Below, in pieces: positions 43,979-60,000 of a stretch of DNA of 64,000 nucleotides (position 1 is the stretch's first letter; each line of letters starts with the position of its first letter). The DNA comes from Rotaria socialis (lineage: Eukaryota; Rotifera; Eurotatoria; Philodinida; Philodinidae): assembly GCA_905331475.1 (NCBI GenBank), contig CAJNYU010004581.1:62001-126000 (forward strand), written 5' to 3'. A model generated the notes under the pieces. It ran no database searches. It was not told where the DNA came from and was given only the letters and a program-made list of their open reading frames with translations. The translations under genes were made by a program, and so were the position numbers.

Positions 43979-45279
43979 CAGGCTTGCCAAATTGAAATTT
44001 CAGAAATCAAGAGTTTTTCATCGAAAAACAGGAATTTAGCAGGAGAATTTCTTTTAGAAATCAGGAGAAAAATCAGGAGGTTTTCTATTTGAAGTTAAGA
44101 GAACATTAGGTGATTTTCTCGTAGAAAATTCGAATTTTCGCTCACATAAGCACTTTTATCTATTTTATACCAAGTTGATCATCAATATTTTAATACAAAG
44201 GATATTATTTTCATTTGAGTTCTAATACAAGTAATGCTCTTTGCTATACACGTAGAAGAGTCATGAAAACATTTCTTTAGTTATATCTATTATGTACACT
44301 GAACCAGTTAATATTCTTATCTGGATTCTTTCCAGACTTCTTTTTTATTCTGATCGATCAGTCAAAAATCTTTTTGTATTGTGAAGTTCAAGTAAAACTA
44401 TTTATATAAATTAATAGAACGATAGAAAGACTCTCACCAGAGTTGGAAAAAAAGGCAATCATTCTTTGTTTATTCCGTCACTATATGAATCGCTTGTCAT
44501 ATGCTTCTTCGCTCATTTTTATACGCTAATATTCTATAACAAGAAGATAAGTTAACCTTTAGAAAACAAAGTTGTTTTTCTCTCAAGTCTTTTACGATCT
44601 ATTAAAGGAACATTTAGTCGAAATGGCCATTCCGTCTGCTTCTTTTTTTTTATTGTTGCCTTCACTTTTTTTTGTTGTATTATAGATCCATTCATTCTTT
44701 TCATGTTTGTAATTCCTATCAAACTTTGACAACAAAACAGCAGTGCAAGTGAGCCTATAGCAATTTTAGCGTAATAATGAAAATGAAACACAGAAATCTT
44801 GCTAGGTTATTCAAGATATTGTCCTATTTTGAGTTAAAAAGGGTCCGATTTGATTCCCAAGAAATGCGAAATTCTTTCTAGATGAGAGACATCTTCTCTG
44901 GCCATTTAAAATTTTGTCTATCAGTCTCCTGTCTGATTTTTAAGATCTTGCTTTCTAAATAATAACATATACTTTTCTCCTATGTACAACAAAACAAGTA
45001 CTTTGCATGCAATTAGGTCATGTGATTGATGATTTTTTTTAAAAGAAGAATGAAATAAAAGCCATTATTTTCTCATTCGTTTCTATAACTATTAAATACT
45101 GCAATAGTTCTCTTTGCTCCCTTTAGTTCTCTTATTGGTCCAAAGTGTCGCTAAAAAACAAATAGAAAGAAAACTAAAAATCAGGAGAAATCAGGAGAAA
45201 ATGATGAAAATCAGCTCCTGAGATCAGGAGATTTTCTATCAGGAGAGAAGTCCATAAATTAGGAGATTTGGCAAGCCTG
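43979..45279. mobile_element. Putative non-autonomous hAT-like element
   Basis: The left end CAGGCTTGCCAAATT and the right end, which reads CAGGCTTGCCAAAT on the other strand, form terminal inverted repeats about 1.3 kb apart. Both ends have AATCAGGAGA-type subterminal repeats (44000-44095 and 45178-45255). CAG-starting ends plus subterminal repeats fit hAT elements. The flanking 8-mers (43971-43978 and 45280-45287) are not identical. There is no transposase frame inside. Confidence 0.5.
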
Positions 45280-45695
45280 ATTGGGAGTAAGATAAGAGCC
45301 AGAAACTGAAAACTAAAATCGTCAGGACGGAATTCGAACTTGAACCAGACCAGATCAGATTTATCACGGCTATGACCGAGACTATTGGGAAAGAAGTAAC
45401 TAAGAGCGCAACTGCCTATCTGATAAGACAAATCTTAGTTTAAAATTGGTTTATGACGTCGCGAGATTTTCTCACATGACATAAAAATTAGTATGAAAAA
45501 TAAAACTGCACAATTTTAAGAATTCATTATTTTCTTCCTATAAAAGAAAAAGCTCTTAGATATGAACAACTGGTATGCAATTATAAATAAATCTTTATTC
45601 GCTTTCAATCCTGTCTTATAGTTAATTCAAACATGTTCTAATCATTGAGTTATTCATGTAAATGTCAATGAACTGATATATTTATTCCTAATCGC
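45280..45695. other. Spacer, no gene seen
   Basis: A minus-strand stretch around 45320-45420 has a tRNA box-B-like motif (GTTCGAATTCC) and a D-arm-like piece, but the stems do not form. No gene is supported. Confidence 0.35.
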
Positions 45696-46058
45696 CATTT
45701 CAGAGTTCAGTAACTGTGAGCATTTTTTGAATAACTTTTGATCGGCTAGGACAATCGAGCTCGGAGTTGCGTAGTTAGAAAGAGCCGACTCCGAGGCGTC
45801 TTTCTGTACGATTCATTTGAGTTCACACTCACCTCTTTGACGCCTGTTTATACGTCGATATGGTGTTTTCGTGTTTTTTCGACATTCTAACTCTCATTAT
45901 ACGAAATTGTAGTCTGAATTCCGTTGTATACATGGTAAAATTTTGACATCTTCATATCGTCTTTTTGATCTCTTTCCAACTACAGAACCTTGAACTCGAT
46001 AGCCCTAGTTGATCAAAAGTTACTCAAAAAATAGTCACGATCATTTAACTCTGAAATG
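45696..46058. mobile_element. MITE-like element with ~55-bp terminal inverted repeats
   Basis: The left end (45696-45750) reads CATTTCAGAGTTCAGTAACT and continues GTGAGCATTTTTTGAATAAC. The right end (46003-46058) is its reverse complement with about ten differences (CCCTAGTTGATCAAAAGTTA ... AACTCTGAAATG). The 250 bp between have no coding capacity. I could not find a target duplication at the ends. Confidence 0.65.
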
Positions 46059-46240
46059 AACACAAAATATTTGATATTTTGTAAATATGAGTTTTTGCAT
46101 TATTAAATTTAAAATTAAAAACAAAAATATTTTCCTTCTAAACATTGCTTATAATTAAGAAAAAACTGTCTTAAACTCGAGTATTTTTTAATCATATAAA
46201 ATTTATCTTTTATTTTTTTTAATAAACAATAGAAAAAGAA

Positions 46241-46567
46241 ATGATTGTGACAAAACAACTTCTTTGTCAGCTATTTTCTGGGCAATGTCAATTAAAATCT
46301 CTTCGACTTGATATTAGCAAGGAATTTATGAATAGTGATATTCATAAATGTTTATCATCAAACTCTTGTCTTTCTTCCAATTCTATTCGCTATCAACCTC
46401 AATCTTGTTGTATGACTCTTCGCCGTTTATTTATTCGACGTAATTATGCATATTTTCTTGAAAATCTTATTGAATACGTACCCAATCACGAACAAATCTC
46501 CGTTCAGTTTGATTATTCATTGAGATTTAATTCATCATGGACATCAAATATAGAAACTTCGGATTAA
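46241..46567 (+). pseudogene. Fragment of an uncharacterised multi-copy-type protein
   Basis: A 108-residue frame (LLCQLFSGQCQLKSLRLDIS, CCMTLRRLFIRR, YFLENLIEYVPNHEQISVQF) has the leucine-rich spacing of LRR/F-box-type proteins. It is preceded by a plausible acceptor (ACAATAG at 46227-46233) and stops at 46565-46567. The reading continues after the stop as SNKNWFNK to a GTAAG donor, as if an exon had gained one nonsense codon. No other exons were found nearby. I take it for a relic; the family assignment is weak. Confidence 0.4.
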
Positions 46568-47776
46568 TCAAATAAAAATTGGTTTAATAAAGTAAGAAAA
46601 ATCGTCCTTTTTTATTTTACAAATTTCTCAAAATTTTTTCCATAGCGGATTTAATACCGAAATGCTTGTCTCACCGAGAGCTTTCATTTCATATATAATG
46701 TGGCTAGGTTGAGGTGAAAAAATCTAAATGGGCCGATAGGGTATCTTATGCGCCCCTGTCCTGTAGACCGACATTTGAATTATTTGCTCCGTTCAATATG
46801 TAAAAGAAAAAGCCTATTTTTTTCTGATAAAATGATGCTTCTATCAAAATTTCTCATTGAACGATATGTCAATGAATAACAATTTTATTTTGGCTATGTT
46901 TTTTATTTTATTTACAATTTCATTTCAAAGTCGCAGCTACAAAATATATTAAAAAAATAAGTGCATTTTATTGCTGATAAACTATTAACTACATTTCATA
47001 ATTATATTCATTAAACGATATATATTTAAACAACTTCAATCGCTTGTTACTTACATTTTAACTCCCCGCAGTAAAATGTCTAAATAGAAAATCAGTTATT
47101 ATACTCTTTATTATATTCACTACGATTAAATCTTGAATTACATCTAAATAAAGATATTGGAATAATTATTATATAATTAACATGCGCTTAAAATTAAGCT
47201 CGCTCTTGAAAGATATCTAAAACAATAAGAATTAAATCCTTGATAAATTTATGCATAACGTTTTCTTAAGTAGTTTGCATGTTGAACGATGAATATTATC
47301 TCAAGAAGATAGAAAACAATTGTTTCTATACACTTATGGCTATATCTAAATTTTCTCTCTTACGATATCTGAAACGAAACATTATTTTACTTTCTGAAAA
47401 TTTTATTTTCCTAATTACTTCAGACTTTCCAGAAAATCTAGATACAAAGAATCTTTATGACTATTTTTCAGGTGTCGGATACGTTTATATATTAGCATGA
47501 TTATGGAAATATATCAAATAAGTCCTCTCTTTGGCAATCAGAAACTTTCAGACTTTCATGTATCTTTTATTATCAAATATTTTCAAAAAAAAGATACCGT
47601 TTTCTACTAATCGTCTGCGTATAATTAGAAAAATCAAAACTTGAATTTTAGGTATTTACTACCTCATACTTTTCACAAGCCATAATTGAGAGAATAGTTA
47701 ACCTATAACACTCGATCAATCACGTTTGATCATCCGCGTGAATTTTGTCAGCCGAATAAATACGGTTAGCCTACGG
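46568..47776. other. Spacer, no gene seen
   Basis: AT-rich sequence. A 73-residue frame at 47279-47500 contains FPENLDTKNLYDYFSGVGYV, faintly like the start of an RRM, but lacks the RNP motifs and has no flanking exons. Nothing else is supported. Confidence 0.45.
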
Positions 47777-48464
47777 CAGGATGACAAGATCTTCTGAAAA
47801 GTAGGGAAATTTTCTGAAATTTGAAGTCCTTTCTGAATTTCTTCTGATTTTCGTACCATATTCTGATTTTTTTCCGAATTCGAAACTATTTCAGATCCCA
47901 GTTTTGCTTCGTGCAGTTCAGTACAAATATAACACATTACTATTTATAGATGTATATTGCGGCACCTTGTTTTTCTCAATTATCCGTTGGTAATTTCTGG
48001 CTTATACAGGCAACTTCAACTACAGCAATGCGCTAGAATTTGATAAATTTCTTTTCTTGATTTCGAGAATCTTATCTAATTGAACAGTCCGCAAATAAAA
48101 GCAAAATTATCTATTGGATGATATTAATATGGTTGAATTTGATTGTGAAGAGAAACAAATCGAAGTAAATTAATTAGTCACAGCAATATCATTTCGACAT
48201 TTTTAGGAAAAAAAGAGTTTTCGTGAAGATTCGTTATCGATTGATGAATATTCATCTTTATAGTAGCAAAGCTTTGAAAATGAAGTAACTGTCAATGACA
48301 TAAAAGTAGTGGAATAGTTAATGCCAGCATCTTATACAGAAGTCGCTATTTCAAAAAAAATGATCTTTCTGATAAACTTCTGATTTTTTTTAAAAGACTT
48401 TCTGATCGTTTTCTGATTTTTACAAAAAAATTCTGATTTTTCAATTTTCGATCTGGCCACCCTG
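47777..48464. mobile_element. Putative hAT-like non-autonomous element
   Basis: The left end CAGGATGACAAGATC and the right end, which reads CAGGGTGGCCAGATC on the other strand, form imperfect terminal repeats. Arrays of TTCTGATTTTT-type units sit beneath each end (47800-47880 and 48360-48445). The structure parallels the 43979-45279 element. Flanking 8-mers do not match and no transposase is present. Confidence 0.5.
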
Positions 48465-48908
48465 CTCTCGTAATTGAATTAAAAGAATATGTTTCGTTTC
48501 GTTTCAATTTGTTTTTCGAACGTCATCGAATAGAAATTTTTCAAAGCATTTCTTTCGCTTTCGTCACGTCAAGTACATATTTTATGCAGGGGAAATGTGC
48601 GACCTCTTTCTGTTACTGTTCAACCTTCATTTAATAGTTGAGCAAATTTTTTTACAAGAACTAATAGTAAAACTTAGTCTTATATAAAATCAGATAGCTC
48701 CTGAAAAGTATTTCATATTACATTATTTATATCAACTTTGTTCTTTCTTTGTGCGGTCTTACTCAACAATTGAATGGCTGTTACCGCATTTTTTTGTTAT
48801 TGTGTCACTCATCCAATTGTTCTTTGAGAATCGAAACAATGTCAAAAATATCTATCAAATTTTGACATGGCATTTTTCTGAAATAATTGAATTGAACTTA
48901 TATTCTAG
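48465..48908. other. Upstream region of MCM4
   Basis: About 440 bp between a transposon relic and MCM4. The sequence ends in ATTCTAG with the AG at 48907-48908 directly touching the ATG, an intron or spliced-leader acceptor. No gene is seen. Confidence 0.5.
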
Positions 48909-52305
<3,397 letters not shown>

Positions 52306-53308
52306 CAAAGAAAATTGCATTTATTTTTGTTATGTATACAGATAGTTACATATATATTTTTTTCTCGTTGTTATTGTTTTGTACATTATTAGATATAATG
52401 TGAATAAATAAGATTAGTTTTCTATGAAAACATTTTTCATGAATCATATAAAGATTTTTTTATCTGAAGATTTGATTAAATCAGGTTTTTTGTTGAATTT
52501 GCATAAAAATTTTACAATACAGTAAAGAACTTAGGAATATTCAAAAGACGTCATAGTCGAAAATTGAGAATAAATAAATGTGGAAACTTCCGATTTCATC
52601 CGAGAGTTATGTGTACTGCAAAAAGTGCAAGGGGCATATGAGTCATTCTAGAATGTCTGAACATCAAAATTATCATGAGAAACTAGGTAATTTGATTTCT
52701 GGATGCAGTTTTTGTGCATTTTGAGACGTTTTTCAGGCGATGCTTCGTTAGAAAGCTACGATTTAGTTCAAAACTAATATCAGATTCGGAATCAGCGTTA
52801 AAGACTGAGTCGATCTATATATGTTGTGGATAATTCTGAGAAAAATCCCTGTACTCCCCTTCAGGGATGGTCTGATCAAAAATGACAATTTTTTCGATAA
52901 CTCAGCCATTTCATGACGGATCCTTCTCATTTTCGAACTCAACCTAGATATTGATGAGACAATTCTGTGCACAAAATTTCAGCTCAATCAAATGTAACTG
53001 TGAAGAGTTATCGAATAAACGGACGGACACACTGACCGATTTTAGTAGTGTACTCACTTTTTGAGTATACAAAAAGACGCTTATACTGAATTTATCTCAT
53101 AGATTTTATCAACGTTTCTATTTCAAGGGAATAAACCACCTCTTGAAATCTAACTTTGACCCTTCTTGCGATTCTTATCAGTAAACTGGTACAAAAATAC
53201 ACAATTGATAATTCATTTATCGAGAAATACATTTGAATTTACACTATAAGAGTTCAATCGTGAAAGCTACTCTTCTTATTCAACTACGATCCTCATTTTA
53301 TTGTCGAC
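52306..53308. other. Spacer, possible interspersed repeat
   Basis: The 3' region of MCM4 (AATAAG/AATAAA-like signals around 52403) is followed by about 0.8 kb without a gene. The stretch 52830-53070 (containing CGGACGGACACACTGACCG) has the look of a dispersed repeat, but I cannot prove copy number from one window. Confidence 0.4.
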
Positions 53309-53418
53309 NNNNNNNNNNNNNNNNNNNNNNNNNNNNNNNNNNNNNNNCCTAAGAATAGACGAGGCAACGAAATATTTTTAAAGGCTTAAATAATATTAGA
53401 AGGTCGACAATAAAATGA
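53293..53418. repeat. Inverted repeat flanking an N gap
   Basis: TCATTTTATTGTCGAC (53293-53308) touches a 39-base N gap (53309-53347). Its exact reverse complement lies at 53403-53418. The gap therefore sits in the loop of a palindrome, a common reason for a failed assembly join. The missing sequence may be the centre of a hairpin element. Confidence 0.7.
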
Positions 53419-54004
53419 ATAACCGAGGGGAATCGAAAAACTATAATTGATTGTCATCATCATGAATATTACGTAAGTAGTAGATCAAAAATAAATAAAT
53501 AGCGTTTGTTCGTTTTCAGCTTCATTTCTGTCTTTTTTAAAGTGCTACCCAAAATGATTCTGCGATTTGTATATTCATCAAATCATATCTTTCAATAAGA
53601 AAATAAACCATAAGATTTTGGTGTCAAACGTTCCAAAACTGTTTTAGTTTAATAATAAAAGTTCTACAAAAAGATCATGAAAATAAGTAATTAGAAAAAC
53701 CTGGTTAATTATAACTAATTTGCATCGATGAATTCGTTAAGTTCAGTCGTCGATTAGCTTTTAGACTTTATTGCGCAACTTTATTCCGAAAAAAGTTGTT
53801 TTTTCCATGAAATTATAGATATACTGCGCAAAAGTTAAATAAGCAATGGAAAGAAAACTTTAGTACTGTGATTTATATTTATATTCGAAAAAAATTTCTC
53901 TGCGTCGTATTATGTAATGTAGAAAGCATCGCCCCTCTAAAAATTCCTGGATCCGCCACTGCCTTGTCGAGATTTATTCTCTTCGACTAATAATATACAT
54001 TACA
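53348..54004. other. Spacer with a fragment of the hAT MITE
   Basis: Near 53930-53961 the sequence GCCCCTCTAAAAATTCCTGG followed by ATCCGCCACTG is one end of an element related to the MITE at 54005-54180, pointing the other way. The rest shows no gene. Confidence 0.5.
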
Positions 54005-54180
54005 CAGTGACGGATCCAGAAAATCTGTTAGGGGTTGGCCTCCTGGCCAAAAAACAGTTTTTCAAGTCTAGTTGAGGCTGAACGACTATTTTCTGTTTCA
54101 TTTCTGCTGAGGAAAATCGAAAAACATTTCTTAACGGAGGTGGCGATTGCCGGGTAGCCTAACTGGTAGATCCGCCACTG
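54005..54180. mobile_element. Non-autonomous hAT MITE with exact 8-bp target-site duplication
   Basis: The ends are CAGTGACGGATCCA and, on the other strand, CAGTGGCGGATCTA, a well-known hAT-type terminus. The element is 176 bp. The eight bases before it (ACATTACA, 53997-54004) are repeated exactly after it (54181-54188), the hallmark of hAT insertion. It has no coding capacity. A stretch near the right end (TAGCCTAACTGG) happens to match the tRNA box A consensus, but no box B follows. Confidence 0.9.
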
Positions 54181-54188
54181 ACATTACA

Positions 54189-57048
54189 TTAGGAATGGAT
54201 AAAAAGAAATTAATGTGACTACTCAAATATTAACTACTCCGCTAACATATTGTCGTAACTTTTTCTTTTTTAATGCATCATAAAACTTCTCGTGCATGGC
54301 CAATGATATATTCCATGCATATAACATGACGGAAATTGACATATACCATAGAACGCTAGATTAGAATACTTTTTATAATTCGAGTAACATTATTGTTTCT
54401 AAGCGTTCTAGCGAATTCAGACGAAATGAACTTTCCTTTTTTTCTCTTTTTCTGTTCTTTAACAATTGAAATTATGTAAATTAGTATGAGAAATAAAATT
54501 CCTTTTTATGACTCTTAATTGCATCATCAAATAATATTTTATGAGATTGATATCATCGTAAAAAGAAAGTTTATCAGTTATGTATCATCTTCCAGATGCT
54601 TTTATTTTCATTTCGCACAGGATGGTATTAGTTTAATGGGGGAACAGAACAGAAGAAAAATTAATATTATTTGCTTCTTTTCTATTTTGCTTTCTATAAT
54701 TCATTAATTAAGACATGATAGACGTGTCGGTTGTTCATTTTTTTAAATCGGTAATATAGAGAGCACGATGAAACGTTTTTGTCTATTCTCCCTCTCCTAT
54801 ATTTAGTTAGATAGAGAAGGTCGCTGACGCTCTTTGTCTAATGAGATGTGTTATAGAGAATAAGAGAAAGGCTACTACGGACGAATGAAAAACTGAAGAA
54901 AAGAAAAAAGAAAAAACGAGCACGATCGCGTCGTGTCATCCACGGCAGTTACTAAGCGGGCTTCTATCACTACTGGCTATGTATCACATAGAAGCGAGAA
55001 GAAAAATATAGCTTTTTTTTTCTTTACCCCGTCCGCATCGTCGACGTATGTAAAAGCATTTGCACACTCATATTCTCTCTATCACAAACGCAAATAACTA
55101 TTTTACGACAACATACGTATTCATGCAGCAGCTGCAGATTTGAAAGCGCAGTGCGCAGCAGCTAAGAGTAGAGTATCGCTCGACACCCTATATATATATA
55201 TATATATATCTTTATATATATATATTTCGTCTCCTACATTCATACAAAGAGAAAAACAGCAACGATCCCAGCATCAGCAGCATTTGGCATGGACAAAATG
55301 ATAACATCTTCTGAAAGGTTTTTAAAAAACGACAAATTGTGTGTCTGTTGAAATTTTGCTGGCTAAACACACATACATACATATATATATATATATACAT
55401 ATTTACATGTACAATGCGCGAAATGAGAATTTTACTTAAGAAAAAAGAAAACACCATATTAGTAGGGATTTCTTTCTATCAGTATATAAGTAATGGTTAT
55501 TTTAGCACATAGTTGTTTTGCGTGCTCTTTTTAAATCAATAGAAAGAGTTAAGCAAAAAAGAAAAGTAAAAAATAATGTACGTCGTCAAAAAAAAGAAAA
55601 CGAATATTCGTGTGAGTATAACATGGAAATATAATTAATTAATAAAAAAAAAAGAAATAAACTCTTTCCTTAATCTACTGATGTCCTTGAACTTTTCCCG
55701 GTTTTTTTCTCTTATTTCGAATTGTTATTCCATGCAACGGTTGTATGTCTTTTTCTTTTCTTTTCTTTTCTTCATTTCCCCCATCTTTTCCCCATTCCCC
55801 TTTAGCAAAGGGTACTAGTCTATGTCTCATGAATCAACAATAATGGTCGAATTCATGCGCATTTTTTTGCTTTCCTGTTCGTATTACCCTATGGCTCGAT
55901 TAACCCCATTTAGGTTTTCTTTTTTCTCTTTCTTTCTTCTCATCTTTCGTCAAACAGAAAAAGAAATGAAGAAAATATTTTGCCCCGTTAAAACTACGAC
56001 GGGAAGAATACATCATGTACTATTAAGAACAAATTATGTTGGACGATCCAAACAATGCTAAGTGTTGTTATTGATTACAAATGTAAAAATTGAATTATCT
56101 TATTTTCAATTAATATTTGTAAATGAGAAAGAAAAGACACTTATCATCAATGAAGATTATTCTTCTTAAATCATCTATTGAATGGATAGGTTTTTTCTCT
56201 TTTAAATTGAGAAATGATTGTAAATAAGTCTTTAAGATTTGACTACAAAAAAAAAAGAATAATTTATAGATTAATACAATTAGTGAACAAAACAAAAGAA
56301 AAAAAAATTCCCTTTCTATTAAATGACTAAACGAAAAAAGAAAAAGGAAACAAAGAGAATTTTAGAGATGAGAATAATTAATGGATTATTGTGATATAAA
56401 CAATATGTATTTATTGACTTTAAAAAAATTATGTTTCTTTTCGATTCGTCTAGATTATGTAAATCATAACAATTAATTAACAATAACTATAATACTTTAT
56501 TATCAAAAACTCTGTTTATTTGAGGAACCAAAAAGAAACGACAAATGAAGTCAAGAAAAATTAGTTTTTCTTTTTATTTTCTCGCGCCAATTTAAAAAAG
56601 TCATAAGATCATTTTCTTCTAATTCTTTCTTATTACACGTGTTTCTATCTGTGTGTGAGTCTGTGTGTATGTGTGTGTGGGTTTCTCACATCTAATGGAA
56701 TGAAGCAGGAAAAATGTTTCATACAAAAATCTTAATTCGAACAAAAATACAGAAGAATTCTCGACGAAAATATTGAATTTTCTAAATACAAAATATAAAT
56801 CACAACAGCATATAGACTTATTTCATATACAACAAATATGATGTTGACCCTTAGGATACCCTGGTAGGTTTCATATAAAAAAAAGAAAGAAAAAAAAAAG
56901 AAGTTCAGCCGACCAAGTGGAAACTATCATTATAGTGTGTATATGTATATATATGTGTGTGTATTTTTGCTTCGGAGGGGGAAAAATTGAGTCCAAAATA
57001 AAAAGTGAAATATTTCTTTTGTATAACTATTTTCTCGTATGTATATAG
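54189..57048. other. Promoter/5' region of the CCCH zinc-finger gene
   Basis: 2.9 kb without a recognisable gene. It includes (TA)n runs at about 55190-55225 and 55381-55400, CT-rich blocks near 55740-55810, and a GT-rich run near 56650-56690. The first coding exon or exons of the downstream gene must be somewhere here, but I could not fix them; several short Met-starting frames exist and none joins convincingly in phase. Confidence 0.45.
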
Positions 57049-60000
57049 GACGAGTCAGACATTGGACAAACATGTCGGTGATTCTACGGACAGTGATAAT
57101 GAAGAAAAAGAAGGTAGGATTTCTATAAAATTAAAACCAAAAAGTCCAACAAAAATAAAGTCAATAATATATATATGTATGCATAGATGGTGAACTCGAA
57201 GAGGGTGAAGTTGAAGAAGAGTTTGATGAAACTCCTCAACAAAAAGATGGTATGTATTGAAAAAGAAATGAAAATTTAAAAAAAAACCCTTTTTATACCT
57301 ACAGATGCCAAGGAAAATAATCGTGAAAATAATAGTGCAAATGATTCAACCACAGAACAAGATAGTTCAATTGATATGAATAATCATTCAAATATGGGCT
57401 CACAAAAATTTCGACGCCGTGAATATCATCATCATCATTTAGGTCAACAACGTTTAAATAATACCGGAGGACAACAAGATAAACGTAATAAACATGAACA
57501 ACGTAGAAAAAGACGTCATAGTGGCGAAGAACGTGATGATAGAAATCGAAGACCATTTAAAGTATGAATAATTCTTATAAAAAGCAAAAAAAACAAAGCG
57601 TTTATTTATTTTTTCTTATTCTAGCGTGGAAGATTTCGTGGTGGACCACTGCCAGATTTAAATGAAGATGGTGACGAAGATGATATGATGGGTCCAACCT
57701 GGCCACCGAGAGGACCAAATCGCGGTCAACGTAAGCAACAGTCTGATATAATGTCGAATGAAAATTCTGAAAACACGGAAACAACGGATCAACTTTCATC
57801 GATAAATCCATTAATGGAATCTAAAAGTGAACAATCGATACCAAGTGATGAAACAACATCACCCGTAAATGATACAAATGATGATGAGAATATAAATACA
57901 GATGAGAAACAAGATCGTTCAAATCGTTCAAGATTATCAAGAACAAATCAACAGCAAAATCCTATGAATATTGAAAATCGCGGTAGAAGATATTATGATG
58001 GAAACACAAATAGTAATAATAATAATCCGAATAATCGTCGATCCAATGATCGTTCATCATGGCAAGATCGATCGGGTAATAATAATAGTGGAAATAATTC
58101 AAATTCAAATAATAACCAAAGATTTCGATCTGATACTGGATCATCAACAAATCATAATCCACCATTATGTAAATTCTTTGTCGAAAATCGTTGTATGAAA
58201 GTAAAGATATTCCACTTGAAAGAAAGTACAAAATTTCATTCTTCTTCTTCGTTTTCTAGGGTAATGAATGTCTGTTCAGTCATGATTTTAAACCACAAAA
58301 GAAAATGGAAGTATGCAAATATTATGTTCAAAATAAAGGTTATTGCCAAAAAAACGATCTATGTCCATATTTACATGGAGAATTTCCATGTAAATTTTTT
58401 CATACCGGTACAAAAGATTGTATGCAAGGTGATCGATGTAAATTTTCACATGATTCAATAGCCAATGATGACATTCGTTTTGCCTTTGAACGAGTATGCA
58501 GTTTTATTCATTCTTTTAGTTTTTACGTTTGCTCTTTAGTTTCTCAATGATTCCGATGAAATGAATCGACAAAATCGTGCCAATACCAATGCAAACATGC
58601 ATCATAATACAAATCCTCCAACAGTTAATTTTGATGTTATGAATGCGCCACCACTACCACCTCCGCCGCCTGTTCCTGGTTCTTTGACGGATCCATCGAA
58701 TTTTCCTATGATACCAAATTTAATGGATTTATTGTTAAGAAATGCTCCGCTTGCAGCAGTGCCAACATCAATGGACACAACTCATACATCAAATACAGAA
58801 ACAACAGCAACAACCATTAATGCTACACAATCAAGTCCACCTGCTCAAAGGTACGAATCAAAGTTTTGGTTTCTAAAATTTAATTTTCTGAATCATACAC
58901 AATCGAGTAGAAATATCGAGGATAAAATAGTTAAATTTTAAATTTCTACAATTTGTAATAGACGATCTTTAAGAAAATATCATTATGGACTGTTGATTTC
59001 TTATTATCTATACACTAGTCTATTGAGTACATCGTGACATTCGTTGACTTCGATAGATATTATATGACTAGTTAAAAATCATCACAGGATGTGATAAGAT
59101 TCATGTTTTCAACCAGTTCATGATTCAAAATGATAGATCTTATAACGGATTGCTATCAAAAAAGAACTATCTTCTTATTAGAAGTTCAAACAGATTACAC
59201 CAAGAGAAAAGAAATATGTCTCGAAATAGATCCGATATCTTTTGTATGTCACATTTTAACTCTACAGGGATTATAGTAATAGGTGTTTTTGTAAAATTAT
59301 TCTCATTTTACTAGACCAAATCTATTTTCGGATACACTCTCTACTGAAAAAACTGACAACGAAGAATCATTAACAAATAAAATGACGTCCTCAACAACAA
59401 ACAGTACCAGTCCATCATCATCATCATCTACTCAAAATGCAACATCATCTGTTGATAATACACCATCAACAACAGTTACAACTGTTGCTGCTAGTACTTC
59501 TTCAGTGACAACAACTACAACAAATGCTACCTGCCCATTGCCTTTACCACCAGCAACAATGAATAATCCTAATATGAATTTGCCATCACCATTCGGTCGT
59601 CTACCACCACCGAATTTAACGCGACCACCATCATCGCTTCTACCACCACCGCCACCACATAATTTATTTCACATGAATAACCTGGGCGCAGGACGTGTAC
59701 CAATTATGTTTCCAACAAATAATGGTTTACCATTACCACCACCACCACCCAATACATTATATCCTATGAAGTTATTAGGTAAAATTTCTAAAACAAAACA
59801 TTTATTTATGTACAAAATCTACTATGTCTTTTGCTTTTGTGATTATTTAGCTCAAGCTGCTGCATTAGCCGCAGTTAATGCTGCTGTAGCAACCAATTTT
59901 ACCAACGCACCACATCATCATCCTCAATCACCAAGTCCTCACCTAGGTCGTGACATTGATGAACGTGATCGACAATCGTCGACAACTATGCGCGGTGATA

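Noticed and set aside
45320-45420. Possible tRNA or SINE on the minus strand (GTTCGAATTCC)
   Set aside because: The T-arm stem does not pair and no acceptor stem could be drawn.
47279-47500. RRM-like start (FPENLDTKNLYDYFSGVG)
   Set aside because: RNP1 and RNP2 motifs are missing, and there are no adjoining exons.
54145-54180. tRNA-like box A (TAGCCTAACTGG)
   Set aside because: No box B or cloverleaf follows. It lies within the hAT MITE end and can be chance.
57971-58231. Tyr/Ile-rich frames on both strands over the CCCH gene
   Set aside because: Shadows of the Asn/Arg/Gly-rich coding exon.
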